A stretch of 64,000 bases of DNA. Source: Dichomitus squalens LYAD-421 SS1. Taxonomy: Eukaryota > Basidiomycota > Agaricomycetes > Polyporales > Polyporaceae. Of this stretch, positions 21,987 to 33,205 are shown piece after piece. Position numbers and translations under genes: made by a program. The stretch is from NCBI RefSeq assembly GCF_000275845.1, contig NW_006766903.1:110824-174823 (forward strand), in the 5' to 3' direction. How positions within the stretch are numbered: the stretch's first letter is position 1; each line of letters begins with the position of its first letter. The notes beneath the pieces are model-generated. The model searched no databases. It saw only the letters and a program-made list of their open reading frames with translations, and had not been told where the DNA came from.

Positions 21987-22870
21987 TTACGCATCAAATT
22001 TGCGATAGATAGAGCCCCTAATCCACCTCGCGAAATGCAGGAAGCAACGCCCGAGGTCATCTGCGCTCAGGTATTCCACCGTGCCGTCTTCGTGTACAAG
22101 GCCCTGAGTGATGGCTGCGTCGAGCTTGCAGCATTCGAGGAGTGCGAGCGGGATCAGGTCGTCGCTACCGGTCAAGCGCGCAAGGTTCACGACGCCAATG
22201 GCAAATTTCCCGATGATGCTCTTAGGCCGGTCCTCATCGATGAGGACCTGCTTATTGTAAGGCCCGTAAGGGGGATGGAAGCGCCGCAGGTATGCAAGGC
22301 CGTCTTCGACGAGCTTGTCAATTTTGTACTTGTGTCCCAGGCGGATCCACGCTGACAGTGCATGAAAGGAGGGATTGGGCTCCGCGAGAGGCCTGTAGAA
22401 GGTGGTGTCAGTATACCTTCTCAGTAATGTAAGGATGCGCGAGAGGCTCACACAACTACCCTTCTGGTAGCCACGATACGTAGCATGTGTCTGACATCTT
22501 CGGGCGAATCGGAGAGGCGCACTACAGGGCAGTCCGCGTCCCGATCAACTAGCACGGGAGATGACGGAGAAGACCGCCCATCCCTCGGCTGTGTAGTAAC
22601 GGATTGTATGTCGTGGAAGACAGGGGAGTGCTTGACAAGGGGACCGCGATACACGCGAAACTCGACATTGCGGACAACAAGGATGATCGTACCATCCTCA
22701 TACCAAAATTCAGAGTTCTTCATGAGGGACTGTGAGGACTCTGCGTCTCCGCTGGAGGTATGACGATGTTTGGAGGGAGAGATCGCGTTGATCCCCGTGA
22801 TCGGCTCGGATTCCTCTTATGCTGACGAAGTCCGAGGGCGTTTGGTCGGAGGGACGCGGTTGGCTGTTTG
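21987..22870 (-). pseudogene. BTB/POZ paralogue, 5' stop and 3' truncation
   Basis: The family start motif VPPTKRPRTSSA near 22850 is followed by an in-frame TAA (22817-22819). An inner ATG at 22723 opens an ORF through the BTB domain (FWYEDGTIILVVRNVEFRVY, LVKHSPVFHDI). A 59-nt phase-2 intron (22393-22451) joins to SFHALSAWIRLGHKYKIDKL and NLARLTGSDDLIPLALLEC. From the inner ATG the product would be 225 residues. It ends at DDLGRCF followed by unrelated residues and lacks the cysteine module, so the 3' part is deleted. It is probably not functional, although a BTB-only product is conceivable. Confidence 0.7.
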
Positions 22871-23346
22871 CATGATGATGGCGGGGAAACGCAGGAGTAC
22901 ACTATGTAAGTACGACCGTCGTGGCGCTGTCGGTGCAAGACCAAGAAGCATAGTCACGTGTGTAAGCGGTGTGCAAGCGCTTATCCCTGCATTCGCTCGC
23001 ACGGCTTGTCGTTAGCCAGAGCTCTGTACGCCTGCCAGTGTGCTTCGCTCGTTCTGTCTGCTGCCACTAGTGCAACGACTTCCATCCTGCTTGTGCAGGG
23101 TCTTCGTACATCATTGTGTTGCGGCCTTAGCGGTCACAGCTAGAAAACACTTCGATTTCTTTAACAATGGTGCAGGCCACTCAACAATACGTGATGACGC
23201 AGGGTGAAGAAGGGCCATATTGCCTTCTATGCAGGTAAGTCATGATATCAGGGGACCTCTTCCACTTCACGCTTCCGCACACACTCGGGATGCCTTGCCC
23301 TGCTTCGACCCGGTATGGAGGTCTTCGAACAGTCGACTATGTCGAG
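22871..23346. other. Intergenic, nothing recognised
   Basis: Upstream flank of the minus-strand BTB copy. No gene-like ORF. Confidence 0.35.
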
Positions 23347-23500
23347 GTTGTAGTCCTTCGGTCGGTCCTCTTCTAACGGCATGGAGTCCTTGTAGACATC
23401 GCTGTAGAGAGGATTCAAGCTCGTGAGGCAGGTTGGGTAGGCGCCTCGGAGGTTGCGGAGACCCTCCTCGACGAGCAGCTCAAATTGGTACTTGTGGATT
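23347..23500 (-). pseudogene. Internal fragment of a BTB paralogue (copy of the 9.9-11.0 kb gene)
   Basis: About 150 bases closely match 10400-10550. Translated on the minus strand, they read HKYQFELLVEEGLRNLRGAY, then LYSDVYKDSMPLEEDRPKDY. Flanking family sequence is missing on both sides. The insert LYSDVYKDS is specific to the 9.9-11.0 kb paralogue, so that copy or its parent was the source. Confidence 0.8.
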
Positions 23501-24083
23501 AGAGGGACGATTCATGGTATACAGAAGTCTGATACACTCTCTTGTCAGGGACCAATAGAACGGCTTATAAATGTCATGCCAAGGCTGCTTCACTGACCCA
23601 TGATGGGCATCTCATCGCGAATAGCGCAGCGAATCTGGTCGCAATGACCTGCACAAATGAACTACACATGCCAGATATGTAACAGGGATGACCTGATCAG
23701 CTGCAGACCGTGTTCACAGTTCCCGTCATGGTTGGGGTAAGGTATTCGGTTTTCGATCGCCGGCTGCAGGCATTTTGCTAGAAGCGCTTCGTAACACAAG
23801 CATCTCCACAGAGAAACCGCGGTAGGACACACTCTGGGGTGAGTGCATGCATTCTGATTGGCATACAGACTGCTTGACAGTGCTTCCAGGACTGAACAGA
23901 GGATTGGAAGAGCTAGAAATGGCTGCCGCGTCAGGCCAACGACAGAACTCTGTTAGTGCTTACCGGTTCGCGTGGTTGAATGTCCCAGACTATGGCAAAT
24001 GATCCCATGCTATCTCCTTCCCCCTTACCGCCTCGACCAATCGCATCCAGGCTCCCATCCTGTGTCGGTTTGGGCGGTGACGA
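23501..24083. other. Intergenic / upstream region of the MFS transporter
   Basis: No gene recognised. It ends in the core promoter of the downstream transporter. Confidence 0.4.
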
Positions 24084-24089
24084 TATAAA
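24084..24089 (+). promoter_or_regulatory. TATA box of the MFS transporter
   Basis: TATAAA lies in GATATAAAGG, about 250 bases before the ATG at 24336. A CT-rich stretch follows (about 24160-24240), typical of a fungal transcription start region. Confidence 0.55.
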
Positions 24090-24335
24090 GGCGGTGGCGG
24101 GGGTTAGAGTTGACGAGCGACGGTATAATTGAAACCCCACCATCTGTCAACAGATCGGCCAAGACTTTGACTCGGACGCCCTCCCCAACGTTCTCTATCT
24201 CTTCTCTCCTCGATAGATTTCGTTCTGCACCGCTCCACGCCTCTGGTCCTAACTTTTGTGAGAGAACTGAGATTTTCTCGTTTGATTCTCAACTGTCCAT
24301 CATAATCCGTCGAACTAATTTAGCAGCTAGACATC

Positions 24336-27125
24336 ATGTCTTTGCTCGAGACGAAATCCGCGGACCTGGGGAGCAAGGACGAGGCCAGCACCAAGCTTTC
24401 CGTCGTAGGCAATGGCGCGAATGACGACATGTTCGAAGAGGGATCGGTGGATCCAGTGTACCAGGCGAGGGCACGCGTGTTGAACGCAGCACTGCAGGAG
24501 ATCGGGATGGGGAAATACCAGGTGAGCGGTTGTCAGCGCGAATGCGGAAGGTGGATGGTCCCGACACGGAAATTTCGCACTCAGTGGTGGCTGTTCGTCG
24601 TCGCGGGCTTTGGCTTGCTCGCGTGCGTAATTCCATGACGGCTTGCGTTGCTGAGTGTACTGACAGGTTGACCTATCCTGCCGATAGTGACAGCTGTTGG
24701 TCACTAATCGGAGGACTTATCCTGAGCCCGGTGGTGAACGAGTTCCAATTCAACACGCCTTTCCTTGCGTTGGCGCAGAACATCGGTGTTTTGGTGGGGG
24801 CTTCCTTCTGGGGCTTCAGCTACGACATCTGGGGTAGAAGGTGCGCTGATTTATTCTCTGCAGGAGAAGGTCCGCCGCGTTCAATGTGGTGGAGATGCCT
24901 GGCTCGTCTGATCGCGTCTCCCCACATGGATCTGTTGAAGCTGCAACGGGCCGCTACGTGGCGCGCGCGTCTCATGTTTTGTGAAGATGAGCTGACTGAC
25001 AATACGTGCCATAGATTGCTCTTCAACACCACACTCCTTGTGGCTGGTGTATTCGGATTGGCAGCCGGGGGCTCCCCTAACCTCATCACTCTGGCCTCCC
25101 TCCTAGCCGTCACGGGACTGGGCGTCGGGGGCAATAACGCCATAGATCTCGCAATGTTTCTCGACTTCGTTCCCGGCACACACCAGTACCTGCTCACCGT
25201 CATGTCCATATGGTGGTCGATGGGTCAGCTGGTATCTGCATTGGTGAGTACGATGTTCACAGATGCGCGGAACACGGTTGGGTCAGGCGGGGCTCTTTCA
25301 TTCGCGCTTGTCATTGTGCAGTCGTGACGATGGGCTAGGCCTTGCGGTCGCTAGTGGAGACTATTGGACCTATATGCCGATCAGTCGTGCCCATTCAACG
25401 AAGCTATCGTGGCTCATCTTCTTGAGTTTCGTGGCCCTTCCCCGCAGGCCTCAGTAGTACATGGAGGTCAGCCATAAAGAGCCCATGGCCTCCGCTGTGG
25501 CGAGGCCGTTTGCAGCCACACCTGCGCAGGTCAAATAACCTCCCTCTGATTGCGTCAACGTCGCCCTGGCCACGCCCTCCCTGCACGCCCATACATGCTA
25601 TCTAACGCTGACCGCTTGTGGGCACTCATCCTAGATCGCCTGGCCACTGATCTCCAGCTTCTCCTGCCCTCAAGGCTCCACGACCTGCACGCGCGCCGAC
25701 GACATGGGCTGGCGCTACCTCCTCTTCGCGTTCGGGGGGACGGCCCTCCTATTTTGGGCGATCCGCTTCTTCGTCTTCCCGCTCGAAGAGTCCCCGCGCT
25801 TCCTCATCGGACTCGGCCGAGACGCGGAGGCAGTTGCGGTCGTGCAGCGGATCGCAGCTTTCAATGGCCGCGGGTGCCGCCTCACCGTCGACGAGCTGAC
25901 CCGCGCTGGCGAAGCCGCTGCTGCGTCTCCGCAGGCGAAAAGCACCAAAAGCGGAAGCAAGCGCCAGGTGTCGAGCAAGAGCTCGGTCTTCACTACTAAG
26001 CACTTCAAGAGCCTGTTCGAGACACCCAAGCTGGCATGGTCGACGAGTCTGCAGATCGCTGTGTGGAGTTAGTATGCTGCTCCGTGCGTGGTGTGCGTGT
26101 CCTGTGTCGGGTGCTGACCTCGGGCTCTCCAGGTATCGTCGGTCTCTCTTCAACGCTGTACAACGGTTTCCTGCCCTTCCTGTGAGTCTTCGTTGCCTCG
26201 CAAGATCCTGTGGCAGCTCCAGTTCTTCTGAGCGCGGCTCTGCACGCAGTCTGGCGAGCCGTGGCGCACAGTTCGGCGACAGCTCGTATTACATCACCTA
26301 CCGCAACGTCAGTCGTGCTCCCCCGTCATATATTCACCTGTGCATCTCACTCACGCTCTCCGTATCTTCGTGCCGTCCGCAAACAGCAAGTCATCTTGGG
26401 GGTCATCGGCGTCCCGGGGGCCTTACTCGCTGGGTGGGCGGTCGAACAGCCGTACATGGGGCGCAAGGGCACCCTTGCACTTAGCGCGGGTGAGCATTTC
26501 AGCGTTCCCCACGCGCATTTGCATTCTCCAACGACCCCCTGCTGAATATAGGGCTCACGGGCGTGTTTCTTTTCGCGTCGACCACCGCCAGGAGCTCCGA
26601 TGCGCTCCTAGGGTGGAACTGCGGGTACACCTTCAACAACAATGTGAGCGTGGCTTTCGCTTCCACTTCGACTTCCACGAGCCCTCCTCGTGCGAAGGGT
26701 ATGCGAACGCCACCGGCACATATGTGACGCGGCCTGTACGAGGCGGACCACGGATTCGAGCAACAGGCTGCTGACCTTGTCGCTGCGCCCGGCCGCAGAT
26801 CATGTCCAGCGTACTCTACGCTATCTCCCCCGAGCTCTTCCCCGCCAAGGACCGCGGCGCGGGCATCGCACTGGTAGCCACCGCGACAAATGTCTTCGGT
26901 GTCTTGGTGAGTCTCGGAAGCGGCGTACGCTTACAGCCCGATGCATGCCAGGCTAACGATGCATTCCGTGGGGTGCCTTTTTGTCTCTCCTAGGGTCCCG
27001 TCATCGCGCTCTACGCGAACCTCGAGACGGCCGTCCCGGTGTACATCTCTGGGGGGCTCATTATCGGAAGCGGAGTCCTTACGCTGCTCCTCCCGTACGA
27101 GCCTCGAGGCAAGGCGTCGATTTGA
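24336..27125 (+). CDS. MFS transporter (SV2/SVOP- or sugar-transporter-like), intact, 11 exons
   Basis: Exons 24336-24521, 24585-24622, 24667-24840, 25015-25243, 25635-26067, 26133-26181, 26250-26307, 26387-26489, 26552-26643, 26799-26906 and 26994-27125 join in frame to about 533 residues. All junctions are GT-AG. Landmarks are LILSPVVNEFQF, GFSYDIWGRR (the G-x3-D-x2-GRR loop of MFS motif A), NAIDLAMFLDFVPGTHQY, WRYLLFAFGG, LFWAIRFFVFPLEESPRFLI, then a central cytoplasmic loop (KSTKSGSKRQ), YRNQVILGVIGVPGAL, and AISPELFPAKDRGAGIA near the C-terminus. About 12 membrane spans are expected. The substrate is unknown; fungal relatives are annotated as sugar or organic-ion porters. Two introns are long for this window: 24841-25014 (174 nt) and 25244-25634 (391 nt). 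The frame is clean, so I take it as functional. Confidence 0.9.
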
Positions 27126-28102
27126 TGTCGCCCCCGCAGAAGCGAAATATAGCATAGACGTACATATGTCTTCAACAGACCACGGGTTGGTGTGAGTGGA
27201 AGAGGTAAGATGTGGACTTCTTGTGTATATTATGCGAACAGACACCTTAGGCTTGGGAATGTAAACAATAGAATCGCTGTAGCCCTCGATGTCTCTGTTT
27301 TGTATTGATAATTTATGCTTTTCAGATCCATGACACGCGTTAGAATCGAGCAACAAGGATGTTCGTACGACTGTCTCCATACTACAACTCGGAATCTTTC
27401 GCGAGAGACACCTGCAAGATTCTGAAAGAACGGATGGAGGCGTTCGGTGGAAAATTACTTTTTTCTCTGTAAGATGCTCAGATCTCGACGTCCGACTGCA
27501 GACGTACGTGGGCGGTAGTCTCTTGCGACGAGTACGAATATGACGCCCAATCGGCAGTCCTGTCGGCCAAAAGGTCCGAGAATCTCCTTATGGATACTAG
27601 TCCCGTATTGCATCTTGGGCGGGATCTGTAACAAAGTTTGTCTCGTCTGCCGTCGACGGAACCTTGCTCGCCTATCAGCCGTGCTTGACGCTTGACGAAG
27701 ACCTTTCATGGCTATACAACGGACTATGGCCCTACCCGCTCCTGTGCTCACATTGTGAGAGGAAGGTTGAGGACAAGGCGGGCCATTTTGGACGACGTCC
27801 AGCTAACGGAGCTGTCCGCCGAGACCGCTATTTAGGGCGATGTGCAATACTCTGCATGCTGGTGAACAACTTGAAGTATTCATAGTTTGCCCATAGACTG
27901 CGACGAGGCGCTAGCGTGTTCATAGGAGTACATAGAACTTGAGCATATTCTGCGCTTGCACCTCTATCGACACATTGATGGTGTACGAACTAATTATAGA
28001 TGGAGCAAACTTTCACATAGTACAGGTTGCGAGTATTATACATCATTTCAGATTGCAATCATACAATTTCGTGACACTGAGAACCATAGACAGAGCATCT
28101 GT
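27126..28102. other. Convergent spacer, nothing recognised
   Basis: AT-rich, between the 3' ends of the MFS gene and the BTB gene. Short ORFs only. Confidence 0.4.
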
Positions 28103-29184
28103 CTACCGGAAGATCGTAATCTCCTTCCTCTTCCAGTCATCCACCATGACCCCCATCAGCTCAGGCAGGCGGTTCCATAAGTCCTGCTTCTGGGCATGTT
28201 CTCGCATATTGAGAATATGGAGGCAATGGGGGCAGAAGATTCCGCCTGGTCCATTTGCCGGGGGCCAAGTCCATCCCTCAAACGCGCAGGGATGAATGGC
28301 GCAGTCTATTCGCGATACGATCTTGTGTATCACGGCCCCTCCTGAGCATCTTTGTTTGCAGTTAGGACTCTGGAATCGCCTGTGTAAACCAACGGCATGC
28401 CCAACCCTCTCCTTCGTGAGATTCGCCTTCCCTTGAATGCATCGCGCGAGGTCAGCGTTCGAGAGCACTTCGGGGGTACCGTCCTCGCGTTGGAAGCCCT
28501 CAACCAGCTGCGGACCTTCGAGCGTACAGCAAGCGTATAGCGCACTGGGGAGGATATCATCGGCGCCTGTTAGGCGAGCGAGATTGACCACTCCTATGGC
28601 ATGAACAGGACTGAGGGGATGGGTTTTGCAATGCGTGTGAATGTTGTGCCAGGTGTCATAGTCCGTGGTGTAGTATCTCCGGAGATAGGCAAGCGCTGCA
28701 TCAACAAGGCGATCGAGCTGATATTTGTGGCCTAGGCGAATGGAAGCGGATATGGTCTGGTACGAGGGTTGCGTCTCGAGGGAAAACGGGCTGAGTGACA
28801 ATCAGTATCGATCCAAAAACACGATTAGTAACAAGAGCAAACTCACTGAGACGAATCGATCCCAGGAATGAGGGCACGAAGGAGCTCACGAACGTCTTCA
28901 GGAGAATCAGAGAGATGAACTGTCGGGCAGGTCGACGGAGTGGACGGGGACTGTTGAGGGAGGGAGAACATGTCTCGGAACACTGGCGAACGATTCGATA
29001 GGACCCCCTTGTATACCCTAAACTCGAAATTGCCGGCTATCAGAGTGACGTTTCCGTCTTCAAACCAGAATTCTTGGTCGCGCTTCGTCTCTTCCCCTTG
29101 CGCCCGGTGGGCCAGTGGGACCGCATCATCAGTTGCTGTTGAGTTGACTCGCGCCCTTTTTCTGGAAGGCCCTGCAGCAGACAT
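28103..29184 (-). CDS. BTB/POZ domain protein (intact, FEDGNVTLIAG type)
   Basis: Exon 1 (28847-29184) and exon 2 (28103-28790) are joined across a 56-nt GTGAGT...CTCAG phase-2 intron and give about 341 residues. The start at 29184 reads MSAAGPSRKRARV, a basic N-terminus as in the paralogues. The BTB domain covers residues ~35-110: FWFEDGNVTLIAGNFEFRVY, VLSNRSPVFRDMF, SPEDVRELLRALIPG. Then follow TISASIRLGHKYQLDRLVDA, AIGVVNLARLTGADDILPSA, EGFQREDGTPEVLSNADLAR and a C-terminus with NCKQRC, FCPHCLHIL and WNRLPELMGVMVDDW. The frame is clean. Closest relatives here are the 33.2-34.4 kb gene and the 8.2-9.3 kb copy. The molecular partner is unknown. Confidence 0.85.
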
Positions 29185-29669
29185 AGCCAATTTCAATCGT
29201 AGTTAACCGCGGTGTGGTGAGTAATGCTGTCGTAGAGGAGGTTGATGTGGTGGTTCCGGACAGACCTACTAACGCGACGCGGGCGTGGTATCCGAACGTT
29301 CGGCTAAGGATCTCGGCCCGTCGCCGGCCCGGCATTTTCTCTGCCACTCCAGCGGCTACTTCGCTTGGCCAGGTTCTCTCGATCGAGGGCTCAGGCGGAG
29401 GTGGACCGACTTGCATACCCATCAAGTTGTTGCATTGAATGTTGTCTTGACTCGGGTTCGCGTGGCGTCTGGCCACTGGCAACGTGCCTTGACTCTCGGC
29501 CGGTCGCACCCGGTCGCTCTCGCTGTTGGTGGCTAGTTACTATCCTATTCTTTGTACGCTCCATCTCACCTCGTGCTCGTCATCGGACGCTGTTCCGTAC
29601 ACTATTCTCCCGGAGGACAGGTTTTGCACTCCATCTGAATTCAGCCTACCTACACTGTTCACAGAAGGG
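29185..29669. other. Spacer, nothing recognised
   Basis: Upstream of the minus-strand BTB gene and downstream of the minus-strand aldo-keto reductase. No gene-like ORF. Confidence 0.35.
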
Positions 29670-31493
29670 TTAGATATGACCAGAGATCTTTACAGGCCGG
29701 TAAGGCTCCTCCAGGTACTTGATCTCTTCATCCGTCAGCTTCACATCCAATGCGCCTATCGATGCATGCCATCAACAGACTGCTCCTTCTCATCGGGCGA
29801 GCATCATCAAACGCCAAACTCACCAAGAATATCCTCAAGATTCGAGAGACTCGTGGTGCCGATGATGGGCGCCGTCACCCCCTCCTTCGCCAAGCACCAA
29901 GCCAGGGAGATCTGCGCCATACTGACACCCTTCCTCTCAACGAGTTCCTCGATCCTACACGCTCAGCACTTTAGATGCGACGGGGAGCAGATGCGCATGA
30001 ATCGCTGCATACCTGCTGGTCAGAGTCGGCAGGAAGGGCGCATCTTCGTACTGAAAACTGTGTTCCTAAGCGTGAGGTGTGTTATGGGCGGAGTCATGGA
30101 TACCTTTCGGACTCACTCGTCGCTCTTCTTGCGAGCTGTTGGTTCCGTATTGTACGGACGGCACAGCAGCCCCCGTCCGAGAGGGGACCAAGGTATGGAC
30201 CCGACGCCGAACATCTTGCAGGGGAGCGGCGACTCGTAAGATAATCTTGAAGGATACCGAGGGCCACGAGGAACGTACCTTAAATGTGGGCATCAACTCA
30301 CGCTCGTCTTCCCGATACATGAGGTTATAATGGTTCTGTATCGAGACGAACGGCGTGAGGTTGTGCGTGATCGCATAATCTGTGATGGGCGTTGTGTCAG
30401 GTGTGGTAGGACGCGCACCAAGGTAGATCTATGGCGTACTCTGCATCGCGTGAACTTGAGAAAACAGTCAGCAGACAGATCATACGGGAAGAGAGCGCCA
30501 CAACATACACTGATACGCCCAGCATGAGCTCATACCAATGTATCGTACATATCCTGCCTTCACGACGTCGTGCAGAGCCTGCATCTTTTCGCACATGCCA
30601 GTTATGAGCCTGATAGATCGGTTTTGCACACTAGGAGAACGCTACTGGCGCACTTACTGTTTCCTCAATCGGCGTCTCGTAGTCGAATCGATGGCCTATA
30701 CAGAGCGCAACGGTGAAAACGGAGCGAATACAGGAGACGCTGGGCACGACTGACATTGCAATAGATCAATATAATCAACCTGAAGACGCTTCAGACTAGC
30801 CTGCACGGCATCAAAGATGTGCTGTAGCAGATGCCAAAAGTAAGCAGGGGGCGGGAAGAGGCTCTCTCGCTCAGGCATGAGCGCACCTTGCGACTGAGGC
30901 CCTTCTGGTTGATGATGCCCGCCTCCTCAGGCTTCGCACTGGGTTCAGTGAAGTCCTTCTTGAAGTCATTTGCGATAGGGCTCCAAAGCTGCGTTGAAAT
31001 AGTCGGTGACGTGGCGTAGTTGATATCACCACGTCGAGGACGTACTTTCGTCATGATCACGAGCTCCTCGCGAGGGAGGTTCAGCTTCCTGATCGCGTTG
31101 CCCAGGATGGTCTCCGAGAGTCCATGAGAGTACAGCTGGACGCAGTATCAGCCACATCCCCTCAACGACGGCAGGCTACGAGGACTTACGTCCGCTGTGT
31201 CGAATGTCTGAATCCCGTGATCGTAACTAGCAGGCCGGAGGTCAGTAAGGCCCGCGTCCAAGTAAGTCCGCAGTATACATGCGCGACTTACGCGAACTTG
31301 ATATGCTTGATGGCCTCTTCCTCAGGCAGTACCCAGTCCCGCCATTCCTTCGTGCCGTAGGACATGCAACCGAGAATGATCTTCGACACCTTCAATCCGG
31401 AGTTCCCGAGACGGACTGTGAGGTTCTGATGAGAAGAGTGAGCTGCATACGCTATGATCGTGGGGGCATACCATACTGCATTCTAGGGGCCAT
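29670..31493 (-). CDS. Aldo-keto reductase (Kv-beta/versicolorin-reductase-like), intact
   Basis: Many short exons on the minus strand, from ATG 31493 to a stop at 29670, splice in frame to about 343 residues. In order they read MAPRMQYVRLGNSGLKVSKI, FDTADLYSHGLSE, LVIMTKLW, HIFDAVQASLKRLQVDYIDL, LLQCHRFDYETPIEET, VRYIGMSSCWAYQFHAMQNY, FVSIQNHYNLMYREDEREL, GVGSIPWSPLGRG, VSMAQISLAWCLAKEGVTAP and LTDEEIKYLEEPYRP. The catalytic tetrad is visible as Asp and Tyr in TADLYS, Lys in MTK and His in QCHRFD. The enzyme should reduce aldehydes or ketones with NADPH in the cytosol; the substrate cannot be read from sequence. It is one of the few fully intact single-copy genes here. Confidence 0.88.
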
Positions 31494-33205
31494 GGTGATG
31501 ACAGTAGCGTAGCCTCGCAAAGCGCAAAAGCAGTCCTGGGCGGCCGATCAGGGGGCGGCACACGCATTGAGTCGAATTTTATACGGAAACGTGTTCGAGG
31601 CTTCTCCGGTTGTTGGAGACGGACGGACTTGCGCGTGGGGCGATTCGATGGTGCTGACTGTATATGGAGCTTGGCGTGATAGTGAAGCGGTCCAATACTT
31701 CAATCACACCCAGAGCACATACCCCGAGGGTCTCTCTGCTCGTTCCTCGGTTGAAGTCGCCAGTGATGTGTATTGCACATGCCGATTCAATCCTGACCTC
31801 GCTCGTGCTCCCAAGCGAATTGAGAACAAGGCTCAGCCGTTCGAGACACCTGACCGAGTCCTGACCCACCTGAAAGTCCGATATGGTGCATGAGGCAATG
31901 TGGGAAGAGAGGTAGAGACCGCTGTCTATGATCGATGACTGCCTCACCAATTGGGAAATTGGGACAGTTCGATGCAAGAAACTGGAAGCAACTCTCTTAC
32001 AGGTAGGGAGCGTACGGTCTTGAGGCCTTTCTGTTATATAAGGTGCCGTCGGGGCCATGAGTTTCAATGGAGAGATCGAATGTGAGATAACGTGGATAGC
32101 AGGACGTCCGACGCAGACGTCGCGAAGCAACTTGAACGAGCAACTGCCAGGTCTCCGTACAGTCACAGACACGTGGCACATGCCGCCTCCCTCGGCCCCG
32201 GCGTCGTCCTCTTCGGTGCGGCTCTTACTCTGGCCACCATCTGCCTGTATGCTTGTCTTATACCATGAAATGATCCTTCTAGGACATGCCCGGTGCTATA
32301 GGCTCCATCCCTGTTTTCAGGAAAGAGGCTCGTTTTGACCGTCACCCGACACGCCATCGACCATCGCAACAAGCTATCAAAAAGAGCGTTGACTCTACGG
32401 ACTGGACATGTACGCTCTGACAACATTCCGTCTCTGCTACATCTCCTCGACAAGGCACAACCTCATTCTGGTCTCCCTGGGTCATCGACAGCGTTACACT
32501 GGTCATCAGCTGCTTTCGCATTCGCTGTCCATCAATTTATACGGAGTTCACTTAGAAGAGGGCAGGGTGGTGGAGAGTTACAGGTCGTACGAGTACCACG
32601 ATTCTCGTACATGAGCGGTATGAGTAAGGTATGCAGGTGCGTGACGTGGCTCATCGTCTTCTACAAGCATCCAGTCTACAAATGGTGACGCCTTTGCAGC
32701 GGCCGACAAATGTCCCTATGACATTCATCAACTTCTGCGGAATGATATGCCCATCATCGCTCAGCAGTAAGTCCCTCATAGGGCAATTCTTCTGGGTTGA
32801 CACCGTGGACGCCATCCGTTCGGGCGTGCGGACTCATCCTGTGAGACATTTCTCCGCGTGGATCTCACGAGTCGGGGCTATCAGCAACAAGATGAGTTTG
32901 TGAGAGCAATGCATTATTGTCTTCGACTTGCGACACGTCTGGATATGTGGTGAGCCTCAGCAGTATCACTGCGATCATGTGCGAATGCAGTGAATACATA
33001 GCAAGTTATTAGCGAGGAGTCCCTCCCGTGCGCCGGCTCGGAGTCACGACTCTTGCGGCGACGATGACAGGGTATCACGTGCTATGACAGATAGGGGTAG
33101 TCTTTTCGTCGGTCGACCACGACAGACTGCAGCGAGGGTGTTTACCACATTGCCTCTCGTATAGTAAGCCTCGGTATATTTGCACCTCTCTTGCCCCTGG
33201 TCCAC
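31494..33205. other. Large intergenic region, no gene recognised
   Basis: Contains several ORFs of 60-200 codons (for example 31579-32181 on the minus strand) without family resemblance or splice logic. The first part is the promoter side of the reductase, the last part that of the BTB gene. Confidence 0.4.

Noticed and set aside
31579..32181. 200-codon minus-strand ORF
   Set aside because: No domain, biased composition, no conserved splice context.
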